Shown in pieces: positions 4,672-5,170 of a stretch of DNA of 5,170 nucleotides. The stretch comes from an uncultured Ruminococcus sp. (lineage in GTDB: Bacteria > Bacillota_A > Clostridia > Oscillospirales > Ruminococcaceae): the NCBI GenBank assembly GCA_902782875.1, contig CACZPE010000068.1, forward strand, positions 1 to 5,170, in the 5' to 3' direction. Position 1 is the stretch's first letter. Each line of letters starts with the position of its first letter. Under the pieces are notes generated by a model. The model saw only the letters and a program-made list of their open reading frames with translations. It was not told the origin of the DNA and made no database searches. Position numbers and translations under genes: made by a program.

Positions 4672-5170
4672 ATGAAATTTGCGATACTGGGGCACGGCGT
4701 AGTCGGCTCGGGAACGGCAGAGCTGTTCCTCATGAACAAGGAACTGATAAATGAGCGTCAGGGCATTGACCTTGAGCTCGGCTATATACTGGATATAAGG
4801 GATTTCCCCGGACTTTCCTATTCCGACAAGTTCACCAAGGATATAAACGATATACTCAACGATGATGAGGTTACTGTCGTAGCAGAGGTAATGGGCGGTG
4901 TCAACCCCGCATTCGATTTTGTACTCGCATGCCTTAAGAAGGGCAAGAGCGTGTGCACATCCAACAAGGAGCTGGTCGCAAAGAAGGGCGCAGAGCTTCT
5001 CAGGGCCGCAAAGGAGCACAACTGCAACTTCATGTTCGAGGCATCCACAGGCGGAGCTATACCTGTTCTTCGTCCCATGCACACCTGCCTTGCCGCTAAT
5101 GAGATCACCGCAGTTGCAGGTATACTCAACGGCACGACGAACTTCATACTCACCAAGATGATAGAAGAGA
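4672..5170 (+). CDS. hom: Homoserine dehydrogenase, N-terminal part (3' end outside window)
   Basis: Homoserine dehydrogenase reduces aspartate semialdehyde to homoserine with NAD(P)H, the branch step towards threonine and methionine. The frame is open to the window edge, giving 166 residues of a protein usually about 400-430 long; the rest of the catalytic domain and any C-terminal ACT domain are not seen. Landmarks: the dinucleotide-binding loop GHGVVGSG at 7-14, AEVMGG at 71-76, TSNKELVAKKG at 96-106 (the conserved NKE-VA segment with K99), EASTGGAIPVLRP at 123-135 and GILNGTTNFILTKM at 150-163, all strongly diagnostic of this enzyme. The ATG at 4672 is the only sensible start: MKFAILGHGVVGSG is the standard N-terminus, and no in-frame ATG, GTG or TTG exists in the 35-nt gap upstream. 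The gene follows the GNAT gene in the same operon and has an unusual hairpin between its ribosome site and start. Confidence 0.97.
   Translation, partial: MKFAILGHGVVGSGTAELFLMNKELINERQGIDLELGYILDIRDFPGLSYSDKFTKDINDILNDDEVTVVAEVMGGVNPAFDFVLACLKKGKSVCTSNKELVAKKGAELLRAAKEHNCNFMFEASTGGAIPVLRPMHTCLAANEITAVAGILNGTTNFILTKMIEE

Overview
The window reads as a stretch of core chromosome from an anaerobic Gram-positive bacterium, most likely Ruminococcus or a close relative in the Oscillospiraceae/Ruminococcaceae. The basis is gene content (TrmK and NIF3 close together, an ACT protein of the UPF0735/PheB family just upstream of homoserine dehydrogenase, a small DUF1858 CxxC protein), roughly balanced GC, heavy use of ATA for isoleucine, and strong AGGAGG-type ribosome sites. 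The genus is inferred from style and was not checked by a search. Every gene lies on the + strand. I see no transposase, phage gene, CRISPR array, tRNA or rRNA.

Layout. (1) 1-1225: the C-terminal third of the transcription-repair coupling factor Mfd, followed 4 nt later by an 86-residue hydrophobic protein of unknown function. (2) 1226-1365: a spacer with an extended -10 promoter at 1274-1302. (3) 1366-3436: a tight four-gene operon made of a DUF1858 CxxC protein, TrmK (tRNA A22 N1-methyltransferase), a VOC/glyoxalase-fold protein and a short-form NIF3 metal protein. Its junctions are a 4-nt GTGA overlap, a 35-nt overlap and a 13-nt gap. (4) 3437-3682: a regulatory spacer with a palindromic heptamer array (3441-3491), a textbook intrinsic terminator (3511-3555), a SigA promoter with both hexamers at full consensus (3559-3587), and a leader of about 90 nt. 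(5) 3683-5170: a second operon with the ACT-domain protein, a GNAT acetyltransferase and the N-terminal 166 residues of homoserine dehydrogenase, which runs off the right edge.

How the genes fit together. The first operon combines tRNA modification (TrmK) with small redox or metal-binding proteins of uncertain role. The second is the start of an aspartate-family (threonine/methionine) amino-acid operon, where the ACT protein could act as an amino-acid sensor. I found no clearly new biological system. The least ordinary parts are non-coding: the palindromic heptamer array, the consensus promoter directly behind a strong terminator, a leader ORF that ends on the start codon of the ACT gene, and a hairpin between a distant Shine-Dalgarno sequence and the start codon of homoserine dehydrogenase.
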